Both the position numbers and the translations under genes were made by a program. The notes beneath the pieces are model-generated. The model saw nothing but the letters and a program-made list of their open reading frames with translations, did no database searches and was not told where the DNA came from. Positions 34,879 through 44,291 of a stretch of DNA of 64,000 bases are shown piece after piece (positions within the stretch are counted from its first letter, which is position 1; every line of letters begins with the position of its first letter). The DNA lies in NCBI GenBank assembly GCA_036490215.1, contig DASXEH010000003.1, positions 62,001 to 126,000 of the forward strand, written 5' to 3'. Origin of the DNA: JASHSH01 sp036490215. Its GTDB lineage: Bacteria > Pseudomonadota > Alphaproteobacteria > Rhodospirillales > Magnetospirillaceae.

Positions 34879-35196
34879 CTAGGATCCGGCAGACAACATC
34901 GCGATCTTCGCGGCGAGTCGCGCCAAGACCTCTTGGGCAAAGAACAAGATGATGATGAGAACGATCGGCGAAATATCCAACCCGCCCATATCGGGCAGAA
35001 TGCGCCGGATCGGTTTGAGCACCGGATTGGTGAGGCGGTGGAGCACGTCCATCACCATGTACACCGCACGCTGTCGGGTATTGAGGATGTTGAACTGCAC
35101 CAGCCAGCTCATCACCACCATGATGACCAACACCCAGCCGTAAAGGTAGAGGACATAGCTGACGACATGGATCAGTGGAATGAGAATGACGTCCAT
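34879..35196 (-). CDS. yggT: YggT-family membrane protein
   Basis: A 105-residue inner-membrane protein with two hydrophobic helices (about 9-30 and 74-95) joined by a conserved basic loop (HRLTNPVLKPIRRILPDMGG). This is one YggT repeat; some species carry two. The family is linked to cell-envelope or osmotic functions without a defined mechanism. It heads the yggT-yggU-folD operon, two bases before the yggU start. Confidence 0.9.
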   Translation of the reverse strand: MDVILIPLIHVVSYVLYLYGWVLVIMVVMSWLVQFNILNTRQRAVYMVMDVLHRLTNPVLKPIRRILPDMGGLDISPIVLIIILFFAQEVLARLAAKIAMLSAGS

Positions 35197-35348
35197 CGCC
35201 CTTTTCCTTGCGCGAAAGGGCGAACCCTACCCGTCCCGGCCGCCATGCGCAAGCCATGCACGGCCGATTTTGGGGCTTTGCGGGAAGGCGTTGGCGGGTA
35301 TGGCGCGGCACGGTATAACCAACGCGACTGCCGGGGAGGACGCCTCTT

Positions 35349-36239
35349 TTGCCCTGCCAAAGTATGACCGGTTACGCCCGCGCCGAAGGATCGGAAGGCG
35401 CGCTTGCTTGGACCTGGGAGGCGAAAAGCGTCAACGGCCGGGGCTTGGAAATCCGTTGCCGTCTGCCGGCCGGGCACGATGCCCTGGAGATCCCCACCCG
35501 CGAGGCGGCCACCAAACGCTTCAAACGCGGCAGCTTGAATCTGGCGCTGGCGGTGCGGCGGCAAGGCGTGACGACACCGATCACTGTCAACGAAGTCCGT
35601 CTGGCCAAGCTGGCCGAGATCGCCCAGGGCCTGCACCGGCGCCTGCCCGACCTTCAGCCGGCCAGCATTGATGGGCTGTTGGCCTTGCGCGGCGTGCTCG
35701 AATCGGGCGAGACCGAAGACGAACCCGCCGTCACAGCCACAACACTCAAATCCATGCTAGCGAGTTTGGAGCTGGCGCTCGACGGTCTGGCCGCGGCCCG
35801 CGCCGCCGAAGGAAATCGCCTGAACGACGATCTGCACAATCGCCTGTCGGAAATCGCCGGCCTGACCGATCGGGCCGCGTCGGTGGCGGCTGTCGACGTG
35901 ACCGCACGTAAAGAACGCATCCGCAATCAGGTGCGCGAACTGCTCGACGCCGCGCCGGCGCTGTCCGAGGAGCGCCTTTTGGCCGAGGCAGCGCTGCTGG
36001 CCTCGAAAGGCGATGTGACCGAGGAGATCGAACGCCTGCGCTCCCATGTGAAAGCCGCGCGCGATATGCTGGCGGGCAGCGAAGCAGTCGGCCGCCGCCT
36101 GGACTTCCTCTGCCAGGAATTCAATCGCGAGGCCAATACGCTGTGCTCCAAGGCCGCCGACCTGGCGCTGACCAGCATCGGCCTGGCGTTGAAAGCCTCG
36201 ATCGAACAATTCCGAGAACAGGTGCAAAACGCCGAATGA
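35349..36239 (+). CDS. yicC: YicC/YloC-type endoribonuclease family protein
   Basis: A 296-residue YicC protein; family members are RNA endonucleases. It begins with the signature QSMTGYARAEG, contains an early WEAKSVNGRGLEIRCRLP strand-helix region and ends in the DUF1732 C-terminal domain (LDFLCQEFNREANTLCSKA, IEQFREQVQN). I chose the TTG at 35349 because GGAGGA lies 8 bp upstream; the first ATG, at 35364, would be 23 bp from it. It overlaps gmk by ATGA, the usual alphaproteobacterial pairing. Confidence 0.92.
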   Translation: MPCQSMTGYARAEGSEGALAWTWEAKSVNGRGLEIRCRLPAGHDALEIPTREAATKRFKRGSLNLALAVRRQGVTTPITVNEVRLAKLAEIAQGLHRRLPDLQPASIDGLLALRGVLESGETEDEPAVTATTLKSMLASLELALDGLAAARAAEGNRLNDDLHNRLSEIAGLTDRAASVAAVDVTARKERIRNQVRELLDAAPALSEERLLAEAALLASKGDVTEEIERLRSHVKAARDMLAGSEAVGRRLDFLCQEFNREANTLCSKAADLALTSIGLALKASIEQFREQVQNAE

Positions 36240-36889
36240 GCACCGCCGCCGCCTCTGCTCACTTACTGCGCCGCCGTGGCCTGATGCTGGTCCTGTCGTC
36301 GCCTTCGGGCGCCGGCAAAAGCTCGATCTCGCGCGCGCTTCTGGCGCGGGATAACAATATCGTCATGTCGGTGTCCTATACGACGCGGGCGCCGCGGCCG
36401 GGCGAGGTGGACGGCAAGGATTACCATTTCGTCACCGAGGCGCATTTCACCGAACTGGTCGCCGAGAACGGCATGCTCGAACACGCGCGCGTTTTCGATC
36501 ACCACTACGGCACCCCGCGCAAGCCGGTCGAGACGGCAATGACCGAAGGCCGCGACATCCTGTTCGACATCGATTGGCAGGGTACGCAGCAATTGGCCCA
36601 GAATGCGCGGGCCGATCTCGTCAGCGTATTCGTGTTGCCGCCCTCAATGGCGGAGCTCGAGCGCCGCCTGCATACGCGTGCGCAGGACAGCGCCGAGGTG
36701 GTGAAACGCCGCATGTCCAAGGCCGGCGACGAGATGAGCCACTATCGCGAATATGACTACATCATCGTCAATCGCGATCTTGATCAGAGCGTCGACCGGG
36801 TCGAGGGCATCCTCAATGCCGAACGCCTGAAGCGCGACCGGCAGGTCGGCCTGGCTGAATTCGTCAACGCGCTACGCGGGCAGGATTAG
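36236..36889 (+). CDS. gmk: Guanylate kinase
   Basis: A 217-residue kinase that converts GMP to GDP. The P-loop is SPSGAGKSS (about 22-30). GMP-binding residues are in SVSYTTRAPRPGEVDGKDYHF, and the FDIDWQGTQQL segment follows. An N-terminal extension of about 15 residues precedes the first strand. Its start overlaps yicC and its stop overlaps the convergent rsmA by 4 bp, so there is no room for an intergenic terminator. Confidence 0.97.
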   Translation: MSTAAASAHLLRRRGLMLVLSSPSGAGKSSISRALLARDNNIVMSVSYTTRAPRPGEVDGKDYHFVTEAHFTELVAENGMLEHARVFDHHYGTPRKPVETAMTEGRDILFDIDWQGTQQLAQNARADLVSVFVLPPSMAELERRLHTRAQDSAEVVKRRMSKAGDEMSHYREYDYIIVNRDLDQSVDRVEGILNAERLKRDRQVGLAEFVNALRGQD

Positions 36890-37728
36890 CCGCGCGCTGC
36901 ATCCACCGCGCGGGCCAGCGCGCAGAAACCCGCCACATCGATTTCTTCGGCCCGTGCCGTTCCATCGAGCCCTGCCATATCCAGCAACGCCGCCGCGTCG
37001 CCCAACGACTTGAGTGACGACCGCAGCATCTTGCGCCGTTGGCCGAAGGCGGCGGCGGTGACGCGCTCGAGCGTTTCCATCCGCGCCGGAAACAGCGGCT
37101 CGGCGTAGGGCTCCAGCCGGATGACAGTGTTCGCCACATTGGGCGGCGGCACGAAGGCCTCACGCGCCACGTTGAACTGCGGCTTTACCTTGCAGCGCCA
37201 TTGCGCGATCACGGCCAGGCGCCCATAGGCTTCGGCCCGCGTCGCCGCGGCCAGACGATCGGCCACCTCTTTCTGGAACATTAAGGTGAAACTCTCGAAG
37301 GCTTCGGCCTGGTGCAGCCAACCGATCAGCAAGGGCGTGCCGACATTGTAGGGAAGATTGGCGACGATGCGGCGTGGCGCGATGCCGAGTGTAGCGGCAT
37401 CAGTTTCGAGGGCGTCGCCTTGTACAACCTCAAGCCGGCCTGGATAAGCGGCCGCAACCTCCGCCAGCGCATTCAGGCACCGTTCGTCGCGTTCGATGGC
37501 GATGACATGGGCTGCGCCATTGGCCAGCAGAGCGCGTGTCAACCCGCCGGGCCCAGGTCCAACCTCGATCGTCGTGCCGGTGGTGAGATCACCGGCGGCG
37601 CGCGCGATACGGCCGGTGAGATTGAGATCGAAAAGGAAATGCTGGCCAAGAGATTTACGTGCATCCAACCCATGACGGGCGATGACATCGCGCAGCGGCG
37701 GCAATGGATCGTCAGCCACGCGCGGCAA
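36886..37728 (-). CDS. rsmA: 16S rRNA A1518/A1519 dimethyltransferase
   Basis: A 280-residue RsmA/KsgA enzyme that places four methyl groups on two adjacent adenines near the 3' end of 16S rRNA during small-subunit maturation. SAM motif I is EVGPGPGGLTRALL; the catalytic motif IV is NLPYNVGTPLL. The N-terminus KSLGQHFLFDLNLTGRIA is typical. It overlaps pdxA upstream by 17 bp and gmk downstream by 4 bp. This surA-pdxA-rsmA order is widely conserved. Confidence 0.97.
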   Translation of the reverse strand: MPRVADDPLPPLRDVIARHGLDARKSLGQHFLFDLNLTGRIARAAGDLTTGTTIEVGPGPGGLTRALLANGAAHVIAIERDERCLNALAEVAAAYPGRLEVVQGDALETDAATLGIAPRRIVANLPYNVGTPLLIGWLHQAEAFESFTLMFQKEVADRLAAATRAEAYGRLAVIAQWRCKVKPQFNVAREAFVPPPNVANTVIRLEPYAEPLFPARMETLERVTAAAFGQRRKMLRSSLKSLGDAAALLDMAGLDGTARAEEIDVAGFCALARAVDAARG

Positions 37729-38725
37729 CTGCCTTGGCGCGATGCGACGCGATCTGTGCCGCCAACCGCAACGCCGCGATCAGACTGTCCGGCCGCGCCG
37801 TCCCGGTGCCCGCGATATCGAAAGCCGTGCCATGATCCGGCGAGGTGCGGACGAACGGTAAGCCCAAGGTGACATTCACGCCACCATCGAAATCCAGCGT
37901 CTTGAGCGGGATCAACGCCTGATCGTGATACATGCAGAGTGCCACGTCATAGGTGGCGCGGGCGGCGGTATGAAACATCGTGTCGGGCGGCAGCGGACCG
38001 CGCACATCGATGCCCTCGGCGCGCAAAGCCGCGACAGCTGGCGCGACGATGCGCGCATCCTCATCACCCATCGCGCCCTCCTCACCCGCATGCGGGTTGA
38101 GCCCGGCCACCGCGATGCGCGGTTTGGCGATGCCGAAATCCTGCACCAACGCCCGCGCCGTCAGCCGGCCCGCGGCGATGATTTCGTCGGTGGAGAGTTT
38201 AGCGATCGCATCTTTGAGCGACATATGGATCGTCACCGGCACCACGCGCAACTGTTCGCTGGCCAGCATCATCTCGACGCGGACATTGCCAGCCAGTGCT
38301 GCCAGAAATTCCGTGTGGCCCGGAAAATCGAAGTGGGCGTCGTAAAGAAGCTTCTTGTTGATCGGATTGGTGACAACCCCGGACGCGCGCCCTGCGCGCG
38401 CGAGTTCGACCGCTGCTTCGATCGCCGCAACCACCGCCTTACCATTGGCGACATTAGGCCGTCCGGGTTCAACCGGCCGGATCAAGGGGTGGTGGAGAAC
38501 AGGCAGAGCCCGCGCAAACACGGCCTCGGCGTCTTCGGGGTTTTGGATACGCGCAATCGGAATCGCCAGACCGAGGCGCTGCGCCAAAGCGGTCAGCCGC
38601 TCGGCGTCGTCGACCATGAAAAACGGCGGAAGCTTTTCGCGGGCAGCAACGGCCCACGCCATCAAGGCGATATCGCCGCCGATGCCGGCGGGCTCGCCCA
38701 TCGTCACGGCGAGCGGCGCGCCCAT
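37712..38725 (-). CDS. pdxA: 4-hydroxythreonine-4-phosphate dehydrogenase
   Basis: A 337-residue PdxA, which oxidises 4-phosphohydroxy-L-threonine in the DXP-dependent pyridoxal phosphate pathway. The start VTMGEPAGIGGDIAL, the substrate/metal-binding GHTEFLAAL, and the late MYHDQALIPLKTLDF and VRTSPDHGTAFDIAGTG segments are all family signatures. It overlaps rsmA by 17 bp and follows surA by 5 bp. Confidence 0.97.
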   Translation of the reverse strand: MGAPLAVTMGEPAGIGGDIALMAWAVAAREKLPPFFMVDDAERLTALAQRLGLAIPIARIQNPEDAEAVFARALPVLHHPLIRPVEPGRPNVANGKAVVAAIEAAVELARAGRASGVVTNPINKKLLYDAHFDFPGHTEFLAALAGNVRVEMMLASEQLRVVPVTIHMSLKDAIAKLSTDEIIAAGRLTARALVQDFGIAKPRIAVAGLNPHAGEEGAMGDEDARIVAPAVAALRAEGIDVRGPLPPDTMFHTAARATYDVALCMYHDQALIPLKTLDFDGGVNVTLGLPFVRTSPDHGTAFDIAGTGTARPDSLIAALRLAAQIASHRAKAVAARG

Positions 38726-38730
38726 CGGCC

Positions 38731-40014
38731 CTAGATGCGAATCTCGACGAAGGCCCGACGGCGCAGGTCGCGCAGATAGCGCACGGAGAGCAATTCCAGA
38801 CGCTCGTTCTCGATACGACGCCGCACTTCTTCGCGAGACGGCAGACCGTTCGTTGCCTCGGTCCGTGCGCAGACGATGAAAAAGCGCTTAGTGTCGCCGA
38901 TGGTGAAGGGTTGGCCGGTCATTTCGCCTTTCTTCAGCGGATTGATCATGCCACGAATTTCGACCGGCATATCGGACGGACGGAGCAACCCGATCCGACT
39001 GAAATGAGCCGTCGGAATCTTGCCGGAGCTCTTTTCGTAATCGTCGCAGGACGAAGCCTTTTCGACCGCTTTCTTCAACTTATCGATATTGCTTTGGCGC
39101 TCTTGGTCCGACGAACCCGGCAACAGCACGAGATCGATCTGCGCCATATCCATGGTGGGTTCGCTACTAAGAATCTGGCCGGCATCGTGCTTATCGCGCA
39201 ACAGCAGGATGTGGTAGCCGTCGCGCGTCCGGATCGGGGATGACGCATGATGGAGTTCGAGCTTGCTCAGCGCGTCCATCAACTGATCGTCGAGCATGCC
39301 CGGCGAGATCCACCCCAAATCGCCACCCGTGGCCGCGCCGGACTGACTGAACTGACGCGCCAGCTGCGAGAACGGCGCACCCGACGCCAATTGCTGCACC
39401 AGACTATCGGCCAGCTGATGCACCTGATCGTCGCGCGCGGGATCATCGACGGGAAGATAGATGTCGGCGGCGAGATAGGCCGGCTTCGTCAAGCCGTCCT
39501 TCATCTGAGCAAGGCGTGCATCGATTTCTTCTTCGCCGACATGGATCGTCGGAAGCAATTCTTCGCGCACGAGCCGGTTCCAAACCAGCTGCGTCCGAAT
39601 CTGGTCGCGCAGAGTTTGCGGGTCGATGCCATGGTCTTCGAGATAGGGCCCGAGCTGACCCTTCTGCATATTGTTCTGTTTCTCGATGTCGGAGATACCG
39701 AATGCCACTTCGGAATCCGCCACACCCACCTTCAGTCGCTTGGCCTCTTGTGCCTCGAGCCGTTCGTCGATCAGGCGGCGCAGTACTTCGGGCCCAAGCC
39801 GCTGGCGGTTCTCGGCCGTATCCTGAAGATTGGCCGAAAGCAGGCCCAGGCGAACGCGAGCATCGAGATCGTGGATGGTGACCGCTTCCTCGTTCACCGA
39901 GGCCGCGACGCGTTCGGTCGCCTCGGGCGGCAAATCGGCCGCATAGGTCGACGTAACGGGCGCAGCGAGGGCGATGGATGCGGCGGCGAGGCGGAGAATG
40001 GTGGAGCGGATCAT
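38731..40014 (-). CDS. surA: SurA-type periplasmic peptidyl-prolyl isomerase/chaperone
   Basis: A 427-residue outer-membrane-protein chaperone. A signal peptide covers about residues 1-25 (ending TYAADL). The N-terminal SurA domain includes VAASVNEEAVTIHDLDAR and a long helical part. A parvulin domain lies at about 180-285 (GAATGGDLGWISPGMLDDQL, then SSPIRTRDGYHILLL). The C-terminal helix is ENERLELLSVRYLRDLRRRAF. The ATG at 40014 shares one base with the lptD stop (TGATG), so an LPS-assembly protein and its folding chaperone are coupled. The upstream in-frame extension overlaps lptD and was excluded. Confidence 0.94.
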   Translation of the reverse strand: MIRSTILRLAAASIALAAPVTSTYAADLPPEATERVAASVNEEAVTIHDLDARVRLGLLSANLQDTAENRQRLGPEVLRRLIDERLEAQEAKRLKVGVADSEVAFGISDIEKQNNMQKGQLGPYLEDHGIDPQTLRDQIRTQLVWNRLVREELLPTIHVGEEEIDARLAQMKDGLTKPAYLAADIYLPVDDPARDDQVHQLADSLVQQLASGAPFSQLARQFSQSGAATGGDLGWISPGMLDDQLMDALSKLELHHASSPIRTRDGYHILLLRDKHDAGQILSSEPTMDMAQIDLVLLPGSSDQERQSNIDKLKKAVEKASSCDDYEKSSGKIPTAHFSRIGLLRPSDMPVEIRGMINPLKKGEMTGQPFTIGDTKRFFIVCARTEATNGLPSREEVRRRIENERLELLSVRYLRDLRRRAFVEIRI

Positions 40015-42269
40015 CAAAACAAGCTGACCGGAAACTGGGTGAGGGTCTTGAGGACAATCCTCAGGATCACGTAATGGCCGGCAACGATAGTGTTTACCGT
40101 TGTATTGCGCATACCACCGTCGAGCTGGAGGATGGTGCACTCGTCCTCATAGCTCAGACGCGCCCCAGTCTGCAATGGCCCTCCGCCGGGGCCAAGATTC
40201 GAATTGTCATAAATCTGGGCGCTCCAGCGGCGTGTGATCTGCGCTTGCAGCGAACCAACAATCTGTTCGCGCAGGCCGAAATTGCTGACTTCGTTGACGT
40301 CGTCGAGGAACACGTAGCCGATTGTGGCGGATAGCGGCCGCGACCCGGCATTCAGGTCCAACTCGCTGTGACGGAAGCTGTAATCCGTTTCCGACAACCG
40401 GAAATGGTAGGTCAAATTGAGATTCTGCGACGGCGCGACCTCGGCCCGGCCGACCAGATCGGAGAACGGGTGATCGAGACCCGTGCCGACCGGGAACACG
40501 TTGTCCGGCTTCGGCTGATAGCTCTGGCCCAAGAGAATGTCGGCGGTCGAGCTGCCCCGGTTGGTCAGGGTGTACTCGCCGCCATAGGCGACACGCGGTC
40601 CACTGGCCACGCGGTCGTAACCGCTGAAGAGCTGGGGGTTGAAGATGTTCGAATCGTCGAGTTCGAAGTCCAAGCTGTCTTCGTTGGGGATCTTCGCATC
40701 GTTACCGCCATAGGGGCCGATATTGGCCATCAGGATCGGCGTGAAGGTCTGGGTGGAGTGATCCTCGATCTTCGCCATCGGCAAGCGCCAGTCGACCGAT
40801 GTGGTGGGAATCAGGCGATACGCGTATTCCTGCTGCGGACCGTAGCCGATGACATGATCGCTGTCATAAGCGTCGGCCCGAACCGATGCGGTAAAGTTGT
40901 AGACCTCGCCGTCGTTGGATGTGTACGGCAGATGCCATGCAGCGAGCGTATTGACGCGGCGGCTGTTGGTTTCGTCATCGGTGCGCAGGATGGACGCGCT
41001 GTGCGTATCGAACGACACATAGCTTCCCTCCCAACCGGGATGGCTCTGCACGCTATAGGTGACCAATGGCAGAACCAGCGGCGATTTATCGGGAATGCCC
41101 GGTTCCGGCGCGGGAAGATTGTCGGTCTGATTCTGGAACGAATAGGCTTCGACGGCGAAATAGCTGCGGCTGCTGAAGCCTTCGAGATAAGGCCGTGTGG
41201 TCAGATAGGGTTCGTTCAGCGGATAGTCGTAATAGCGCAGATAGTCGCGATCCGAAGCACGCTCGATGTCGTAACCCGTGCGCCACGTGTCGTCGATCGC
41301 GAATTGCGATTTGGCGTCGACGTCCCAACCCGTAGAGGTCGCCGCGACATTGCTGGTCTCGGGTTCGTTGCCGAAGGAGGCGCTGGTCGTCATCTCGCCG
41401 AAGGTCGTGCGCGCACGCCAATTGGCGGCGCCACCGGCGCCTTCTTTCGATGTGTAGATCGGCTCGATCGTCGCATCCTGATACGGCGAAATGATCTGAT
41501 AGTAGGGAACGGCAAGGCCGGTGCCGACGATCGCATTGCTGAAGAAGGTCGGCGGCAGCACGCCGCTTTCGCGTTTGACCGATGGATCGCTGTGCGAGAA
41601 GTACGGGAAGTACATCACCGGGAAGCCGTCGACGTCGAACCAGGCGTCGTCATAGGAAATGCGATGCGTGGTATCGTCATGGACGATGCGCTGGGCGCGC
41701 ACATCCCACAGCGGCGGGCTGCTGGGATCGGCGGCGCAGGGTTCGCACGCCGTATAGATTGCGTCATCGAGAATATTGCGCGTGCCGTCGGTGCGCCGGC
41801 CGGTGGCTGCGGCGAAGCGCGAATTGTCGACCATCAACAGACGAAGATGTCGAGCAACAGCCTGCTTCATATCGCCGCTGAGTTCGATGTAGTCGGTGAA
41901 ACGCACTTCGCCGTCGATATCGGTGAAACTGACATTGCCGGTGGCGATGATCACGTCTTGCTTGAGGTTGTAAGACACCGCATCGGCCAAAAGCACACGC
42001 CCGGCCTGGTCGATCTCGACATGGCCGCTGGCCGTGACGGTCGATAGATCGCGGTCGTAGATGATCTGGTCGGCGGTGATCAGCGCCGGCTGATCCGTGC
42101 CCTTCTTGCCGTCCTTGCCTTTGACGGCGGGTGCCAGGGACGCACCATTCGATGGGCCTGCCCCGCTGACGGGCGCCGCGGTCGTGTCCGCTTGCGTGGG
42201 TGAGGCCAAAGCCGTCATCAAGGCCATAATCGAGATGCCGACCGTCAGACGCCGCGCCGGAGACCTCAT
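40014..42269 (-). CDS. lptD: LPS-assembly outer-membrane protein LptD
   Basis: A 751-residue beta-barrel protein that inserts lipopolysaccharide into the outer leaflet. Residues 1-27 form a signal peptide (ending SPTQA). The OstA/LptA-like N-terminal jellyroll follows (ADQIIYDRDLSTVTASGHVE, VLLADAVSYNLKQDVIIATG), and then the barrel from about residue 250. Cysteines at the domain junction (TACEPCAADPS) are consistent with the disulfide-dependent plug seen in LptD proteins. The start at 42269 is one base after the lptF stop and begins the signal peptide. Confidence 0.95.
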   Translation of the reverse strand: MRSPARRLTVGISIMALMTALASPTQADTTAAPVSGAGPSNGASLAPAVKGKDGKKGTDQPALITADQIIYDRDLSTVTASGHVEIDQAGRVLLADAVSYNLKQDVIIATGNVSFTDIDGEVRFTDYIELSGDMKQAVARHLRLLMVDNSRFAAATGRRTDGTRNILDDAIYTACEPCAADPSSPPLWDVRAQRIVHDDTTHRISYDDAWFDVDGFPVMYFPYFSHSDPSVKRESGVLPPTFFSNAIVGTGLAVPYYQIISPYQDATIEPIYTSKEGAGGAANWRARTTFGEMTTSASFGNEPETSNVAATSTGWDVDAKSQFAIDDTWRTGYDIERASDRDYLRYYDYPLNEPYLTTRPYLEGFSSRSYFAVEAYSFQNQTDNLPAPEPGIPDKSPLVLPLVTYSVQSHPGWEGSYVSFDTHSASILRTDDETNSRRVNTLAAWHLPYTSNDGEVYNFTASVRADAYDSDHVIGYGPQQEYAYRLIPTTSVDWRLPMAKIEDHSTQTFTPILMANIGPYGGNDAKIPNEDSLDFELDDSNIFNPQLFSGYDRVASGPRVAYGGEYTLTNRGSSTADILLGQSYQPKPDNVFPVGTGLDHPFSDLVGRAEVAPSQNLNLTYHFRLSETDYSFRHSELDLNAGSRPLSATIGYVFLDDVNEVSNFGLREQIVGSLQAQITRRWSAQIYDNSNLGPGGGPLQTGARLSYEDECTILQLDGGMRNTTVNTIVAGHYVILRIVLKTLTQFPVSLF

Positions 42270-42270
42270 A

Positions 42271-43392
42271 TCAGCTCGCGGCTGCCGCGCCGGAGGTCGG
42301 ACGGTCGCCGAATCCAGGCCGCAGCAGAATCCAAGCCGCTGCCGCGGCGGGAACGATGGGACCAATGTAGATCAGCGGCAGAAGCGCAAGATTGCGCGCC
42401 GCCAAGTCCGAAATGCCCAACGCCATGGCCTGAACGGCCACCATCAAACCGACGCCGATCGCAATCCGATCGAGTTGCCCGCGACGATTGAAGTGGCCCG
42501 CCAGGAGACAAGCCGCCGCGATCAGCGCGAAGGTGAAATCGTAGAGCGGCGACGCTAGGCGCTGATAGGCCTCGACACGGAATTGGCGATAGAGGGCCTG
42601 CGTCATCGTCGCTTCGTCGGCGGCAAACAATTGCGCCATCGTCTGCTCGCGCGGATCCTGCGCTTCGACGCGCCCGGCATTTCCGCCTTCGCTGAATTCC
42701 ATCGCATAATTGTCGAAGTGCAGCAGCGAAAGCCGGTCCGAGCCCTTGGTCACCTGCTGGCGCGTGCCGTTGAACATCACCACTTCGGGCGTGCCGTCGG
42801 CGGTATGAGTCAGCGACCCGCGCTCGGCCATCAATGTAACCGGCTGCTGCGGATTACGGCGATCATCGACGATGATGCCGAGCAGTTCGCCATCGGGCAG
42901 ACGCGACTTCACGTAGACGGTGAGGCCGCTGCCGATCTGGGTGAATGCGCCCTCCTGGATCAGCACGCCCGTCGCGCTGGAACGCAGCTGCCACTGCAGC
43001 GTGTGGAATGCGCTGACCGAAAGCGGGATCAGCCAGATATTCAGAAGAAAGCCGAGGGCTGCACAGCCGGTGGCCAGAATGATCGCGGGCCGCGCAAGTT
43101 GCACATGACTGGCGCCGATCGAGCGTAACACCACGAGTTCGCGATCCGCCGTCAGCCGGTCATAGATGAACAGGACGACGGCGAAAACTGAAACCGGGAG
43201 GATCACCGTCAGGAAGTTGGGCACGATCAGCAGCGTGAGTTCGAGGAACTCGGCGACCGACGCACCCTTGCTCACCGTCAACTCGACGAAGCGCAGCGAC
43301 TGGGTCAGCCACAAGATGGCCGTAAGCCCCATCGTCACCAGCACCATGCCGACGATAAGCTGGCGTAAAATATAGCGATCGATGCCCCGCAT
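42271..43392 (-). CDS. lptF: LPS export permease LptF
   Basis: A 373-residue inner-membrane permease of the YjgP/YjgQ family. Four or five membrane helices near the N-terminus (with AILWLTQSLRFVELTV and RELVVLRSIGAS) and two near the C-terminus flank a periplasmic jellyroll domain of about 130 residues. These N-terminal motifs identify LptF rather than LptG. LptF normally works as a heterodimer with LptG in LptB2FG, and lptG normally follows directly; here lptD follows after one base. No lptG is present in the window. Confidence 0.92.
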   Translation of the reverse strand: MRGIDRYILRQLIVGMVLVTMGLTAILWLTQSLRFVELTVSKGASVAEFLELTLLIVPNFLTVILPVSVFAVVLFIYDRLTADRELVVLRSIGASHVQLARPAIILATGCAALGFLLNIWLIPLSVSAFHTLQWQLRSSATGVLIQEGAFTQIGSGLTVYVKSRLPDGELLGIIVDDRRNPQQPVTLMAERGSLTHTADGTPEVVMFNGTRQQVTKGSDRLSLLHFDNYAMEFSEGGNAGRVEAQDPREQTMAQLFAADEATMTQALYRQFRVEAYQRLASPLYDFTFALIAAACLLAGHFNRRGQLDRIAIGVGLMVAVQAMALGISDLAARNLALLPLIYIGPIVPAAAAAWILLRPGFGDRPTSGAAAAS

Positions 43393-43445
43393 TTGCGGCC
43401 GATTATGGCCGCGCGGGACAGGTCAGAACAAGCCTCAATCCATCC

Positions 43446-43480
43446 ACAGGCCCGCACGCCGGAGGGACGCGCGGGCCTGT
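43446..43480 (-). terminator. GC hairpin after the SDR gene
   Basis: A perfect 10-bp stem (ACAGGCCCGC at 43446-43455, complement at 43471-43480) with a 15-base loop sits 17 bp after the SDR stop and upstream of lptF. There is no U-tract, so termination would need a factor or be inefficient. Confidence 0.5.
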
Positions 43481-43496
43481 CAACGGCACGGCACAG

Positions 43497-44291
43497 TCAG
43501 GCGCGCTTCAGGAGCGAGCCGGTCAGTGCCGTGGCGGTGGAACGAGGCGTGATCCGGTTGAGGAACGCGCCGGTCTTGTTGAACCAGCCCGTGACCAGCA
43601 CCGTGCGTCCGGATTTCAGCGCCGCATAGCCCTGACGTGCCACCTCGGCAGAGGTCATGCTCGGAACCAGGGGGTTCTTGTGCAGCTTCATTTCGGTGCT
43701 GTTGGCGACCTTGGCGAACTCGGTCTCTGTGCCGCCGGGGCACAGAACCGACAGGGTCACGCCAGTGCCGCGCAATTCGAAATTGATCGCCTCGCCCAGG
43801 CTCAGCACGTAGGCCTTGGTGGCGCAGTAGACGGCCATATAGGGGCCCGGCTGGAACGAAGCCGTGGAGGCCACCAGCATCACCCGGCCGCGCCGCCGCG
43901 CGACCATGCCCGGCAGCAATGCACGCGTCAGCTCGGTTAGCGCGACGATATTGACCTGCATCATCTCGCCGATGCGCGTCTGGTCTTCCACGTGAAACAA
44001 CGAATTGTCGCCAAGTCCTGCATTGTTGATCAGCACATCGACGGTAAGGCTGCGCGATTCGATGTCACGGACCAGCGCCGCCGCACCACCTGTCTTGCTG
44101 AGATCGGCCGGGATCACCGTGATCTGTGCGCCGAGCACCTTCAGCTCTTCGGCCAGTTTCTGCATGGGCTCGACACGCCGCGCCGAGAGAATGAGATCGT
44201 GGCCGTCGCGCGCCAATTCGCGCGCGAGATCGGCGCCGATCCCACTCGATGCACCTGTGACCAAAGCGATGGGACGGTTTGAGGTGTTCAT
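43497..44291 (-). CDS. Short-chain dehydrogenase/reductase
   Basis: A 264-residue classical SDR. The cofactor loop is TGASSGIG (12-19), followed by NNAG (89-92); the catalytic residues are S142, Y155 and K159 (YCATK). Arg residues after strand 2 (SARRVEP) favour NADPH. The substrate is unknown; the DltE-like look of the C-terminus suggests a general ketone/aldehyde reductase. The start overlaps the TetR gene by ATGA, so the regulator probably controls it. Confidence 0.92.
   Translation of the reverse strand: MNTSNRPIALVTGASSGIGADLARELARDGHDLILSARRVEPMQKLAEELKVLGAQITVIPADLSKTGGAAALVRDIESRSLTVDVLINNAGLGDNSLFHVEDQTRIGEMMQVNIVALTELTRALLPGMVARRRGRVMLVASTASFQPGPYMAVYCATKAYVLSLGEAINFELRGTGVTLSVLCPGGTETEFAKVANSTEMKLHKNPLVPSMTSAEVARQGYAALKSGRTVLVTGWFNKTGAFLNRITPRSTATALTGSLLKRA

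Noticed and set aside
34877..35311. Upstream extension of the DUF167 frame across yggT
   Set aside because: It only shadows the membrane protein; the conserved family core begins after 34876.
40368..42047. 559-codon plus-strand ORF opposite lptD
   Set aside because: No recognisable domain; lptD is certain on the other strand.
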